This document shows, in pieces, positions 18,701 to 25,966 of a stretch of DNA of 64,000 nucleotides. Each line of letters opens with the position of its first letter. Within the stretch, counting starts at the first letter, position 1. A program made the position numbers and the translations under genes. The notes under the pieces were generated by a model, which saw nothing but the letters and a program-made list of their open reading frames with translations, was not told where the DNA came from and did not search any database. This DNA is from Kaistella pullorum (lineage in GTDB: Bacteria > Bacteroidota > Bacteroidia > Flavobacteriales > Weeksellaceae): positions 248,001-312,000 of the forward strand of contig NZ_JACSPS010000002.1 of NCBI RefSeq assembly GCF_014837035.1. Direction: 5' to 3'.

Positions 18701-18984
18701 AAGAAACCTGGGCGTTCATTTCTGTAATGATCTATGCGTTCGTTCTTCACATGCGAATGGTTCCAGGTTTGCGTGGCCGCTGGCCATTCCACGTTGCGGC
18801 GCTGTTCTCTATTTCAACTATCGTGATGACATACTTCGGTGTGAATTATTACCTGAGCGGACTTCATTCCTACGCGGCGGGCGATCCGATACCGGTTCCG
18901 GCTTGGGTGTATATCGGCAGTGCAGGGATGCTTACACTTGCAGCCGTGTCTTATTTCAGACTGAAAGCGATTACCAAAAAGTAA
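15712..18984 (+). CDS. ccsA: Fused cytochrome c biogenesis protein (ResB/CcsB + CcsA)
   Basis: This is a system II cytochrome c maturation protein that exports haem and attaches it to apocytochromes at the membrane. From the ATG at 15712 (MKKLQSILISTRTMAVLLLVY) it has 1090 residues. The first 460 residues are ResB-like, with three N-terminal and one later membrane segment. A periplasmic region follows. The last 300 residues are CcsA-like, with the haem motif WGRYWSWDPKETWAF and His residues in SGHAPWSNGYE, IIHVAIITASYG and VLHMRM. Residues 462-479 (KRVVSVLLILLSLNLSAQ) look like an internal signal peptide, followed by a His-rich linker (GHGHGSEAD). The fusion is known in Bacteroidota and Epsilonproteobacteria. 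Confidence 0.93.
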   Translation: MKKLQSILISTRTMAVLLLVYAFSMAYATFLENDYGTPTAKALIYEAKWFELVMLLLILNFIGNISRYQLWKREKWPVLVFHLSFILIFIGGAITRYISYEGIMHIREGETSNEVITDKNFFKIQIEEKGDILNYQDIPYLMSPLHKNFSANYDYHGKKVSVKTIDYLQRKKDSLVADNNGTEFLHIVSTGQNGRENIYIKPGESKSINGTLVSFNRPIEGAVEFDNTSGPLMIKTPVDAEYMTMATQATGTTKKDEYQPLVLRSLYTVNDLKLVVPDGLKKGKLIAYEGDRKKDKDVSDQLTVEVQGPKTKVNVDLPVEKGNPNAFKQISLDGMNIILGFGPKVYKTPFSLKLDDFVMETYPGSSSPSAYESHVQIIDKGTQTPYKIYMNHVLNHGGYRFFQASFDPDRQGTVLSVNHDFWGTLITYIGYAFLFIGMFVIFFWKGTHFWKLNKMLKDVNRKRVVSVLLILLSLNLSAQKIDTHGTDGAPKTSQQSHSADDGHGHGSEADLLIEEPAPKKQQNSLALRSPKPITADEIIARNTISKEHADKFAYLLVQNYEGRIVPMNTQALDVLRKLYKKDAFRGTGGKHLTANQWFLSINTDTASWTMVPIIKVGTKGGEELKKKTKANEDGYTSLMSLFPADAQGNLHYVLEEDYQEAFRKKPAEQSNYDKEVINVNDRVQAFNEFFSGQFMRIVPVQNDPNNTWHSWLDQSFEPDMEAQKVMGPYFSEVLAAQKSGNWSKADEELKKLSDYQQTWGKNVVPAKSKVDLEVFMNKVNINFHLLIFYTIIGGLLLVLGFIELFKPNRILNKIIRGLILIGLIGYVFQFLGLVARWYISGHAPWSNGYEAIIFISWVGITAGLVLYRNSNALIPAAGFMVAVIMMGFAHGGSALDPQITPLVPVLKSYWLIIHVAIITASYGFFGLSMVIAIIVLMFYIFANKRIFKIHNDTTIKELTIVSEMSLTIGLYALVVGTFLGGIWANESWGRYWSWDPKETWAFISVMIYAFVLHMRMVPGLRGRWPFHVAALFSISTIVMTYFGVNYYLSGLHSYAAGDPIPVPAWVYIGSAGMLTLAAVSYFRLKAITKK

Positions 18985-18997
18985 AATCACATAAGAT

Positions 18998-19026
18998 TCC
19001 CGGTTTTTTTAACCGGGATTTTTTTT
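18998..19026 (+). terminator. Terminator after ccsBA
   Basis: TCCCGGTT (18998-19005) pairs with AACCGGGA (19011-19018) around a T-rich loop. An eight-base T tract follows. Confidence 0.85.
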
Positions 19027-19091
19027 GGTTAAATAACTTTTGGCTTTGGGTTTAAAAGGACGGAATGCAGGCATAAGCTCCAAATAATCAT

Positions 19092-19099
19092 TAGATTTG
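19092..19099 (+). promoter_or_regulatory. Promoter element TAGATTTG for rnz
   Basis: This exact TAnnTTTG match lies 28 bases before the TTG start codon of rnz. It separates rnz from ccsBA together with the terminator at 18998. Confidence 0.55.
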
Positions 19100-19127
19100 C
19101 AGCACGTTAATATTTTGACCAACAAAT

Positions 19128-20045
19128 TTGAGTACATATCTTACTATTCTTGGCTTTAATTCGGCAATTCCGACGGTGAACTCTTCGCCGACGGCGCAGT
19201 TTCTGGAGATGGAAGAACGCCATTTTCTCATCGATTGTGGTGAGGGAACCCAGGTTCAGCTTCGCAAGGCCAAAGCGCGGTTTTCGAAAATCAACCATAT
19301 TTTCATCTCACATCTGCACGGCGACCACTGTTTCGGTTTGCCGGGACTTATCGCCTCGTTTCGCTTGCTGGGCCGTGAGACACCGCTGCACATCTATGGT
19401 CCGAAAGGCATCAGGGAAATGCTCGAAACTATTTTCAGGATCACGGAGACGCACCGTGGTTTCGAACTTGTTTATCATGAACTCGAAAGCAAAAAATCAC
19501 AAAAAATATTCGAAGACAAAAGGGTAGAAGTCTATACGATACCGCTGAACCACCGCATCTACTGTAACGGCTATCTTTTCCGCGAAAAGCCGAAAGAGCG
19601 TCACCTCAATATGGCTGAAATCTCGAAATATGCCGAGATTGAAACCTGCGATTATCACAACATCAAACTCGGCAAAGATTTCGTTTTGAGTGATGGTTAC
19701 GTTTTGAAGAACGAACTTTTAACTACTGAGCCATCTAAGTCTGTTTCCTACGCATTCTGCAGCGATACGCGCTATCTCGAAACCGTAGTTCCGATCATTG
19801 AAAATGTAGATGTGCTTTACCATGAATCCACTTTCCTGCACGATCTGAAGGAAATGGCAGATTATACCGGACACACCACAGCTCTGGAAGCGGCGCGGAT
19901 CGCTAGAAAAGCCAATGTAGGGAAACTCATTTTGGGTCATTTCTCCAACCGTTACAATGACCTGAATGTTTTCACCGACGAAGCGCGGCAGGTTTTCCCG
20001 AATTCTTATTTGCCGAAAGCACTTGAGGCAGTAAAAATTGGCTGA
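19128..20045 (+). CDS. rnz: Ribonuclease Z (tRNA 3' endonuclease)
   Basis: RNase Z trims the 3' trailer of tRNA precursors that lack an encoded CCA, which fits the tRNA at 291. The 305-residue metallo-beta-lactamase fold begins STYLTILGFNSAIPT and has the zinc motif SHLHGDHCFGLPGL near residues 60-73. Other ligands appear as NHRIYCNGYLF, FCSDTRYLE, HESTFL and GHTTALEAARIA, with LGHFSNRY near the end. The start codon is TTG: the alignment-like N-terminus begins exactly there and no ATG is near. Confidence 0.95.
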   Translation: MSTYLTILGFNSAIPTVNSSPTAQFLEMEERHFLIDCGEGTQVQLRKAKARFSKINHIFISHLHGDHCFGLPGLIASFRLLGRETPLHIYGPKGIREMLETIFRITETHRGFELVYHELESKKSQKIFEDKRVEVYTIPLNHRIYCNGYLFREKPKERHLNMAEISKYAEIETCDYHNIKLGKDFVLSDGYVLKNELLTTEPSKSVSYAFCSDTRYLETVVPIIENVDVLYHESTFLHDLKEMADYTGHTTALEAARIARKANVGKLILGHFSNRYNDLNVFTDEARQVFPNSYLPKALEAVKIG

Positions 20046-20069
20046 TATTTTTCTTTTTTTAAATTTAAA

Positions 20070-20837
20070 ATGACCACTGACGACCTTAAAGATTTTCTCG
20101 ATGAGAAAGCTGAACTATACAATTCAAAATCATTCATAGAAAACGACCCGATTCAGATTCCGCACCGTTTTTCACTTAAACAGGACATCGAAATTTCGGG
20201 CTTTCTGGCAGCGACCATTTCGTGGGGAAACCGCAAAGCCATCATCAAAGACGCTGAAAAAATGCTTCATTTCATGGAAGGTGAGCCTTTCGCTTTCGTA
20301 AAGAATTTTGAAGAGAATGATCTAAAAACCTTAGATAACAAAAGCATTCACCGTACCTTTTCGGGCGAAGATTTTGCTGAATTTCTGCGCAATCTGCAAC
20401 GGCTTTATACCTCTCACGAAAGTCTTGAAGACCTTTTTCTGCTACAGGACGGTGAACAGAATTTCTATCATTCACTTGTGCGGTTTCGCCAGGCTTTTCT
20501 GGGCGAAAACATCCACAGAAGTCATAAACATGTAAGTTCAACTTATAAAAATTCTTCTGCGAAAAGACTGATGATGTTTCTGCGCTGGATGGTGCGGCGT
20601 GATAATAAAGGTGTGGACTTTGGGATTTGGCAACGAATTAATCCGGCAAATCTGTCAATTCCGCTCGATGTGCATACCGGAAATATTTCGCGTAAACTGA
20701 ACATCATACAACGGAAACAAAACGACTGGAAAACCGTAGAAGAAATGGATCTTGTATTACGAAAACTGAATCCGCAAGACCCTGCAGTCTACGATTTTGC
20801 GCTGTTTGGGCTCGGCGTGTCCGGGGATTTTAAGTAA
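20070..20837 (+). CDS. TIGR02757 family protein (DUF2400)
   Basis: The 255-residue soluble protein has DDLKDFLDEKAELYN at the start. It then has DPIQIPHRFSLKQDIEISGF, AATISWGNRKAIIKDAEKM and, further on, RLMMFLRWMVRRDNKGVDFG. The block WQRINPANLSIPLDVHTGNI follows, with LRKLNPQDPAVYDFALFGLG near the end. This pattern is that of the conserved TIGR02757 family of Bacteroidota and other phyla. It recalls HhH-type DNA glycosylase folds, but no activity is established. It begins 24 bases after rnz and could be co-transcribed with it. Confidence 0.85.
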   Translation: MTTDDLKDFLDEKAELYNSKSFIENDPIQIPHRFSLKQDIEISGFLAATISWGNRKAIIKDAEKMLHFMEGEPFAFVKNFEENDLKTLDNKSIHRTFSGEDFAEFLRNLQRLYTSHESLEDLFLLQDGEQNFYHSLVRFRQAFLGENIHRSHKHVSSTYKNSSAKRLMMFLRWMVRRDNKGVDFGIWQRINPANLSIPLDVHTGNISRKLNIIQRKQNDWKTVEEMDLVLRKLNPQDPAVYDFALFGLGVSGDFK

Positions 20838-20842
20838 ATTTG
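20835..20842 (+). promoter_or_regulatory. Promoter element TAAATTTG overlapping the preceding stop codon
   Basis: This exact TAnnTTTG match lies 14 bases before the start codon at 20857. It overlaps the stop codon of the TIGR02757 gene. Confidence 0.45.
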
Positions 20843-20856
20843 CCGAAAATAAGCAG

Positions 20857-21405
20857 ATGGGACGAAGCGAAGACCGCGAAAAGAAAATCCAGTTTCTTAC
20901 GAAGGTTACAGACAGTATCATGTGGTGGATGGGTTCTATACCATCGCTCATCGTGCATTCCGTGGTTTTTCTTACGGCATTTTTGCTGCCGGTTTTCGGT
21001 TTGGTTTCGGTGGATAAAATGCTGCTCGTGCTCACCACCGTACTTTCGCTTGAAGCCATTTACCTCGCCATTTTCATTCAGATGTCCGTAAACCGCAGCC
21101 AGGAACATATCGAAGATATCCGTGAAGATATCGAGGAGATTCAGGACGACATCGAAGAAATCAGTGAAGATATCGAGGAGATTTCCGAAGATATTGATGA
21201 TATTCAGGAAGATATCGAAGATATCGCCGACGAAGAAGATGAAGAAGACCACAGCGAACGCGCGCGCAATGTGATGCTGAAAAGCAATGTTTCTTCCAAT
21301 AAAAACGAGATCAAAGCATTGCGGGAAGTCATTGAAAACCTGCAGAAACAGCTTGAAAACCTTAAAACTGAAGACGAGTCGTCAGACGAAAAAGCGCCTT
21401 CCTAA
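20857..21405 (+). CDS. DUF1003-like membrane protein with an acidic heptad repeat
   Basis: From the ATG at 20857 (MGRSEDREKKIQFL) the protein has 182 residues; a longer frame from 20797 overlaps the upstream gene and is not preferred. Two membrane segments (about 29-50 and 55-77) have the flavour of the DUF1003 family, including the SLEAIYLAIFIQMSVNRSQE exit that resembles the MSQNRQ motif. Residues 84-125 form six consecutive heptads of the type D-I-E-E-I-x-x, followed by ADEEDEED. This predicts a long acidic coiled coil outside the membrane. A basic heptad-like tail follows. The function is unknown. It overlaps rsmA by four bases, tail to tail. Confidence 0.75.
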   Translation: MGRSEDREKKIQFLTKVTDSIMWWMGSIPSLIVHSVVFLTAFLLPVFGLVSVDKMLLVLTTVLSLEAIYLAIFIQMSVNRSQEHIEDIREDIEEIQDDIEEISEDIEEISEDIDDIQEDIEDIADEEDEEDHSERARNVMLKSNVSSNKNEIKALREVIENLQKQLENLKTEDESSDEKAPS

Positions 21406-22169
21406 GCGTTTTTCCATTCGTTCGTAAATGCTATAAAATCCTGTACTGAAAGTTCCTCTGCACGCTTATCCAGAAACGGATGGTTTTGCACTGCTTCCGG
21501 TATTTCAATGGCTTTGAGTGAGTTCGAAAGTTTCTTGCGCCGCTGTCCGAAGCCTGCCTTCACGATTTTTTTAAACAGAACCTCATTGCCCGCCAGACCT
21601 TCTTTTGGATTTCTGGTCAGTTTTATTACGCCGGATTTCACCTTTGGTGGCGGATTGAAAACATTCTCATGTACTGTGAACAGGTATGTAACGTCATAAA
21701 GTGCCTGCACCAAAACCGACAGAATGCCGTAATCTTTAGTTCGCGGTACGGCTGCTGTCCTTTCCGCGACTTCTTTCTGAAACATTCCCACCATTTCCGG
21801 AATCTGGTCATAGAAATCGATGATCTTAAATAAAATCTGCGACGAAATGTTGTACGGAAAATTTCCAATTACAGCCACCTGACCGCTGAACATCACGGCA
21901 ATATCGGCTTTCAGGAAGTCGCCGACAAAATGCCCGTCCTGCATTTTGGGATAATGCTGCTTAAGATAGTCGATGGATTCGGTGTCTATTTCAGCCACGA
22001 AAGTTTCCGTGTCTTTGTCGAGCAGATATTTGGTCAGGACACCCATTCCGGGACCTACTTCGAGTACTTGTGAATAGTTTTCAAACGACAGGCTGTCAAC
22101 AATTTTCGCGGCGATATTTTCGTCGGTAAGGAAATGTTGGCCGAGGTGTTTTTTGGCTTTTACGCTCAT
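21402..22169 (-). CDS. rsmA: 16S rRNA (adenine1518-N6/adenine1519-N6)-dimethyltransferase
   Basis: RsmA (KsgA) dimethylates two adenines in the helix 45 loop of 16S rRNA late in small-subunit assembly. The 255-residue protein begins MSVKAKKHLGQHFLTDENIA. It has the SAM-binding motif VLEVGPGMGVLTKYLL near residues 36-51 and the catalytic motif GNFPYNISSQI near 105-115. The block FNPPPKVKSGVIKL follows, then the C-terminal helical domain. Length and order are normal. It is convergent with the gene at 20857 and overlaps it by four bases. Confidence 0.96.
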   Translation of the reverse strand: MSVKAKKHLGQHFLTDENIAAKIVDSLSFENYSQVLEVGPGMGVLTKYLLDKDTETFVAEIDTESIDYLKQHYPKMQDGHFVGDFLKADIAVMFSGQVAVIGNFPYNISSQILFKIIDFYDQIPEMVGMFQKEVAERTAAVPRTKDYGILSVLVQALYDVTYLFTVHENVFNPPPKVKSGVIKLTRNPKEGLAGNEVLFKKIVKAGFGQRRKKLSNSLKAIEIPEAVQNHPFLDKRAEELSVQDFIAFTNEWKNA

Positions 22170-22313
22170 GGTTTACGGTGGCAGAATTAGTAATTTATCA
22201 GAAAAAATCCAGCGTGCCGGCCGGCTTTTTAGATTTTTTTTAACAGCTATTTATAAGGGTTTGGCCGCAAATTACGGAAGATTTTATCTATTTTAGCAGA
22301 AATTTTTTATTTA

Positions 22314-23213
22314 ATGGCAAAGACAGCTGAAGATTTTAACAAGAGACGCCTGCGCTCCAGCAATATTACGGTGGTGGTGAGTATCGCGCTCGTATTGTTT
22401 CTGCTCGGATTGATGGGTTTGATATTGATTAATGCCCAAAAATATTCAGATTACATAAAAGAGCAGCTCGTGGTGAATGCTTATTTTGATGAGAATTTTG
22501 ATGCCAAAGATTCCGCTAAAACGGTGAAGATGGAGGCGGAAACATTTAAAAAAATCCAGGCCCTGGCACCCGTGAAGCGTGCTACCTATATCTCGCGCGA
22601 GATGGCTGCGGCCGAAGCTAAAAAAAGTATGGGCATCGAAAGCAGCGCGCTTTTCGAAGAAAACATTTTCCCTTCATCTGTAGAAGTTGCCTTGAAACCC
22701 GAATTTGTGGATCCGACAAAGATAGATGAAGCCATTAAACAAATCGAGGCTACACCCGGCATTGTGGACGTAAAAAACAATAGTACGCTGATGGTGGAAG
22801 TGTACAACAACCTCGAAAATCTGCTGAAGTGGATCCTTGGTTTCTCTGTACTGTTTCTGATCCTGGCTGTGGTGCTGATCAATAACTCAATACGTTTAAA
22901 AATATTCTCTAAACGTTTCATTATCAAGACGATGCAACTCGTAGGTGCGAAGCGCAGATTTATCCTCAAGCCTTTCATCAAAGAAGCCGTAATTCTGGGA
23001 GTGATCGGCGCGGTGCTCGGACTGGCGGTACTTTTCGGAGCGTGGTATTATTTCATTACGCAGATCGGGACACCGTTCGCACAGGATAACGACAAACTGA
23101 TCATTTTGGTGGTCGGTATCTTTTTGCTGGGAGTGCTGATTACCGTGTTCTCCACGATATTCGCGACCTGGCGTTTCCTTCGTTCAAATGTTGATGACCT
23201 CTATTATTCTTAA
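22314..23213 (+). CDS. ftsX: Cell division protein FtsX (ABC-type permease)
   Basis: FtsX works with the ATPase FtsE to activate peptidoglycan hydrolases at the septum. The 299-residue protein has a short cytoplasmic start and a first membrane segment (ITVVVSIALVLFLLGLMGLI, about 19-38). A large extracytoplasmic domain holds KYSDYIKEQLVVNAYFDENF and ATPGIVDVKNNSTLM. Three further membrane segments follow from about residue 170, with the cytoplasmic loop KRFIIKTMQLVGAKRRFI. ftsE is not in the window. This is the first gene of a run through 25948. Confidence 0.94.
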   Translation: MAKTAEDFNKRRLRSSNITVVVSIALVLFLLGLMGLILINAQKYSDYIKEQLVVNAYFDENFDAKDSAKTVKMEAETFKKIQALAPVKRATYISREMAAAEAKKSMGIESSALFEENIFPSSVEVALKPEFVDPTKIDEAIKQIEATPGIVDVKNNSTLMVEVYNNLENLLKWILGFSVLFLILAVVLINNSIRLKIFSKRFIIKTMQLVGAKRRFILKPFIKEAVILGVIGAVLGLAVLFGAWYYFITQIGTPFAQDNDKLIILVVGIFLLGVLITVFSTIFATWRFLRSNVDDLYYS

Positions 23214-23216
23214 CAA

Positions 23217-23528
23217 ATGTCCAAAAAATATAAGAAATTTTCCGCCGATTCCATCGGTACCAAGGATGCAGATGTTGTGGCGAAGAAGCCGTTTTATTTC
23301 GGTCCGCAAAACTACAGACTGATGTTGATCGGCCTCGCGTTTATCGTGGTAGGTTTTCTGCTGATGATGGGAGCCGGTGCGAACACTGTGGAGGGCAAAT
23401 ATGATCCAAATGCCTGGAATGAAGATATTTTTTCCATCCGCCGCATCCGCATCGCACCACTGCTTGTGATTGCCGGTTTCGTTATAGAAGTGTACGCGAT
23501 CCTAAAACGGAATCCGAAGCAGGACTAA
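23217..23528 (+). CDS. DUF3098 domain-containing membrane protein
   Basis: The 103-residue protein has two membrane segments, LMLIGLAFIVVGFLLMMGAG near 39-58 and PLLVIAGFVIEVYAIL near 81-96. A short loop between them contains YDPNAWNEDIFSIRRIRIAP. This matches DUF3098, a small Bacteroidota family that often sits between ftsX and uppP. No function is known; a role in cell-envelope growth is suggested only by its neighbours. It starts three bases after the ftsX stop. Confidence 0.85.
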   Translation: MSKKYKKFSADSIGTKDADVVAKKPFYFGPQNYRLMLIGLAFIVVGFLLMMGAGANTVEGKYDPNAWNEDIFSIRRIRIAPLLVIAGFVIEVYAILKRNPKQD

Positions 23529-23571
23529 GGCCCAAACATTACCAATTAATCATCACCCATTATTTATTTAG

Positions 23572-24384
23572 ATGGATCTATTCAAAGCAATTCTCATTGC
23601 TATCATCGAAGGTTTAACCGAATATCTGCCCGTTTCTTCCACCGCTCATATGATCTTCACAAGCTCCGTTTTCGGGATTCAGGAAGATGAGTTTGTAAAG
23701 ATGTTTCAGGTTTCCATACAGTTCGGTGCCATTCTGGCGGTAGTTTTTCTGTACTGGAAAAAGTTTTTTGATTTCAAAAATGTCAATTTTTATCTGAAAC
23801 TCGCCGTGGCCGTCATTCCGGCACTTGTGCTCGGAAAACTGTTTGATGACAAGATTGAAGCCGTGCTTGGAGACCCGGTGCCAATTGCCGTTGTATTAAT
23901 CCTCGGTGGCGTGGTGTTGCTGTTCATCGACAGGCTTTTCAAGGTAAGTACCATCGATGACGAAAAAGATATTTCGTACAAAAGTGCGCTGATGATCGGC
24001 TTTTGGCAGTGTCTTGCAATGATGCCGGGCACCAGTCGGAGCGCCGCGTCCATCATCGGAGGTATGCAGCAGAAACTTACGCGCAAGGCGGCGGCCGAAT
24101 TTTCGTTCTTCCTGGCGGTTCCTACGATGCTCGCGGTCACTGTGTATTCGGTTTTCGTGAAAGACTGGAACTACAAAGGCGTAGAACAAAAAGGCTTCGA
24201 AATGTTGATGCAGGGCGACAACCTGATGCTTTTTATCGTTGGGAACATCGTCGCATTTGTAGTTGCGGTGGTGGCCATCAAATTCTTCATCGGCGTGCTT
24301 ACAAAATATGGTTTCAAGCCGTGGGGATGGTACAGAATCATCGTGGGAATCGTGTTGTTAATCTATTTCACGCAGTTTAATTAG
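23572..24384 (+). CDS. uppP: Undecaprenyl-diphosphate phosphatase
   Basis: UppP (BacA) recycles undecaprenyl diphosphate to the monophosphate carrier for peptidoglycan and other envelope polymers. The 270-residue integral membrane protein has the two catalytic motifs, EGLTEYLPVSSTAH near residues 13-26 and PGTSRSAASIIGG near 148-160. About eight hydrophobic segments are visible. Length and order are typical. It lies 43 bases after the DUF3098 gene and ends before an unusual intergenic element at 24394. Confidence 0.96.
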   Translation: MDLFKAILIAIIEGLTEYLPVSSTAHMIFTSSVFGIQEDEFVKMFQVSIQFGAILAVVFLYWKKFFDFKNVNFYLKLAVAVIPALVLGKLFDDKIEAVLGDPVPIAVVLILGGVVLLFIDRLFKVSTIDDEKDISYKSALMIGFWQCLAMMPGTSRSAASIIGGMQQKLTRKAAAEFSFFLAVPTMLAVTVYSVFVKDWNYKGVEQKGFEMLMQGDNLMLFIVGNIVAFVVAVVAIKFFIGVLTKYGFKPWGWYRIIVGIVLLIYFTQFN

Positions 24385-24393
24385 TGTGTTATT

Positions 24394-24478
24394 TGGGCAG
24401 CTTTTCCGCCCTCCGTTCCCGCTTTTTTGCTTTCACTGCGTTTCAGCAAAAAGAGCTCCACTCAGGTCGGGCTGCAGG
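24394..24478. repeat. Candidate interspersed intergenic repeat with an internal hairpin
   Basis: This non-coding stretch between uppP and truB has C-rich text (GGGCAGCTTTTCCGCCCTCC). A hairpin made of GCTTTTTTGCT (24421-24431) and AGCAAAAAGAGC (24445-24456) follows, then CTCAGGTCGGGCTGCAGG. I recall very similar text scattered between genes of other Flavobacteriia, but I cannot check it here. Only one copy is seen in this window. Its base composition is unlike the neighbouring AT-rich spacers. Confidence 0.4.
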
Positions 24479-24508
24479 TTCCGCACCTTTCAAATTTAGC
24501 TTATCACA

Positions 24509-25210
24509 ATGACAGACCAGGACATCCTAGAAGGACAGATCATTTTACTCGACAAACCGCTGGACTGGACTAGCTTTCAGGCTGTGAATAAGTTGAAATA
24601 CAAACTTAAGAACGAATTCAACCTACCAAAAAAGTTTAAGATCGGTCATGCCGGAACGCTGGATCCGCGCGCAACCGGGCTTTTGATTGTTTGTACAGGC
24701 AAATTCACCAAGAATATCCCGGCCATTCAGGACGCACCTAAAGAATACCTCACCGAGATAAAGATCGGTGTACAAACCGAATCGTACGATACAGAAAAAC
24801 CGGAGATCCTACACTGCGACTATTCGAAAATTACAGAAGAAGCCATCTGCGAAACTTTAAATACATTTGTAGGCGAGATCGACCAGACGCCGCCGGTTTT
24901 TTCAGCCATAAAGATTGACGGAAAGCGCGCCTACGACTTAGCCCGAAAAGGCGAGGAAGTGGAAATGAAATCGCGTAAAACCACGATCCACTATATTAAT
25001 AATATCGAGATTGAATTGCCATTCGTGCGTTTTGCAGTGGGTTGCTCCAAAGGCACTTACATCCGCAGCCTGGCGCACGATATTGGGCAGAAATTGGCAG
25101 TGGGAGCGTACCTCACCAACCTGAGACGTACGAAGATCGGTGAATTTTCAGTGGAAGATGCATCTTCTGCTTATCTTGAAAATGATTTCCGCTTCAATGC
25201 GGAGGATTAA
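24509..25210 (+). CDS. truB: tRNA pseudouridine(55) synthase TruB
   Basis: TruB makes the universal pseudouridine 55 in the T loop of tRNAs. The 233-residue protein has the core motifs DKPLDWTSFQAVNKLK near residues 13-28 and GHAGTLDPRATGLLIV near 47-62, the latter carrying the catalytic Asp. The blocks QTPPVFSAIKIDGKRAYDLAR and GCSKGTYIRSLAHDIGQ-type text follow. It is shorter than E. coli TruB and lacks an obvious C-terminal PUA domain, as is usual for Bacteroidota. It is 18 bases before rluF. Confidence 0.96.
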   Translation: MTDQDILEGQIILLDKPLDWTSFQAVNKLKYKLKNEFNLPKKFKIGHAGTLDPRATGLLIVCTGKFTKNIPAIQDAPKEYLTEIKIGVQTESYDTEKPEILHCDYSKITEEAICETLNTFVGEIDQTPPVFSAIKIDGKRAYDLARKGEEVEMKSRKTTIHYINNIEIELPFVRFAVGCSKGTYIRSLAHDIGQKLAVGAYLTNLRRTKIGEFSVEDASSAYLENDFRFNAED

Positions 25211-25228
25211 ACATTTAAAAATATTTAC

Positions 25229-25948
25229 GTGGAAACGCGCATCAACAAATATCTGTCTGAAATAGGCTTTTGCTCCCGCCGCGAGGCCGATAAAATGCTC
25301 GAGCATGGCCGAATTACCGTGAACGGCAAAATTCCCGAACTCGGCACAAAAGTTTCAGACGCGGATGAGATCCTGGTCGATGGTGTTTCAGTACGGAAAG
25401 TTGAGGAAGAGCACGTTTACATTGCCCTCAATAAGCCTGTCGGCATCGTCTGTACCACCGACACCAAACGCGAGCGCGACAATATCGTTGAATTCGTCAA
25501 TCATCCGAAACGGATTTTCCCGATCGGGCGCCTTGATAAACCGAGCGAAGGTCTTATTCTGCTGACCTCGGATGGCGACATTGTCAACAAAATTCTTCGC
25601 GCCAGAAACAATCACGGGAAAGAATACATTGTACGCGTTGACAAACCCATTACGCCACAGTTCCTGCACAAAATGCGCAACGGAATTCCGATTTTAGGTA
25701 CTGTCACCAATAAATGTGAAGTGGAACAGATCGATACGCTCTCATTCAGAATCATCCTTACGCAGGGTCTCAACCGACAGATCCGCCGCATGTGCGAGTA
25801 TCTCGGCTACGAAGTGAAAAAACTGAAACGTATCCGCATCATGAACATTAAACTCGATTTACCCATCGGGAAATGGCGCGATTTAACGGCGCAAGAACTG
25901 GCCGAACTCAACGCGCTTCTTGAAGATTCAGAAAAAACGGTGGACTGA
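25229..25948 (+). CDS. rluF: 23S rRNA pseudouridine synthase, RluF-like
   Basis: The product is a 239-residue RsuA-family pseudouridine synthase. An S4 RNA-binding domain fills about residues 1-60 ([20 protein letters not shown]). The catalytic motif [18 protein letters not shown] follows near 97-114, with the nucleophilic Asp. The C-terminal block [15 protein letters not shown] is typical of RluF, which modifies U2604 of 23S rRNA in E. coli. The start codon is GTG at 25229. The gene ends at a strong terminator, closing the ftsX-to-rluF run. Confidence 0.9.
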   Translation: METRINKYLSEIGFCSRREADKMLEHGRITVNGKIPELGTKVSDADEILVDGVSVRKVEEEHVYIALNKPVGIVCTTDTKRERDNIVEFVNHPKRIFPIGRLDKPSEGLILLTSDGDIVNKILRARNNHGKEYIVRVDKPITPQFLHKMRNGIPILGTVTNKCEVEQIDTLSFRIILTQGLNRQIRRMCEYLGYEVKKLKRIRIMNIKLDLPIGKWRDLTAQELAELNALLEDSEKTVD

Positions 25949-25964
25949 TCATCCACCGTTTTTC
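25933..25964. terminator. Bidirectional terminator after rluF
   Basis: The 12-bp stem AAAAACGGTGGA (25933-25944) / TCCACCGTTTTT (25952-25963) serves both rluF and the convergent antiporter gene. It overlaps the rluF stop codon. Confidence 0.85.
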
Positions 25965-25966
25965 TA

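Noticed and set aside
21108-21236. Short tandem DNA repeats that could be taken for a CRISPR-like array
   Set aside because: They encode in-frame heptads of a coiled coil, have no unique spacers, and no cas genes are near.
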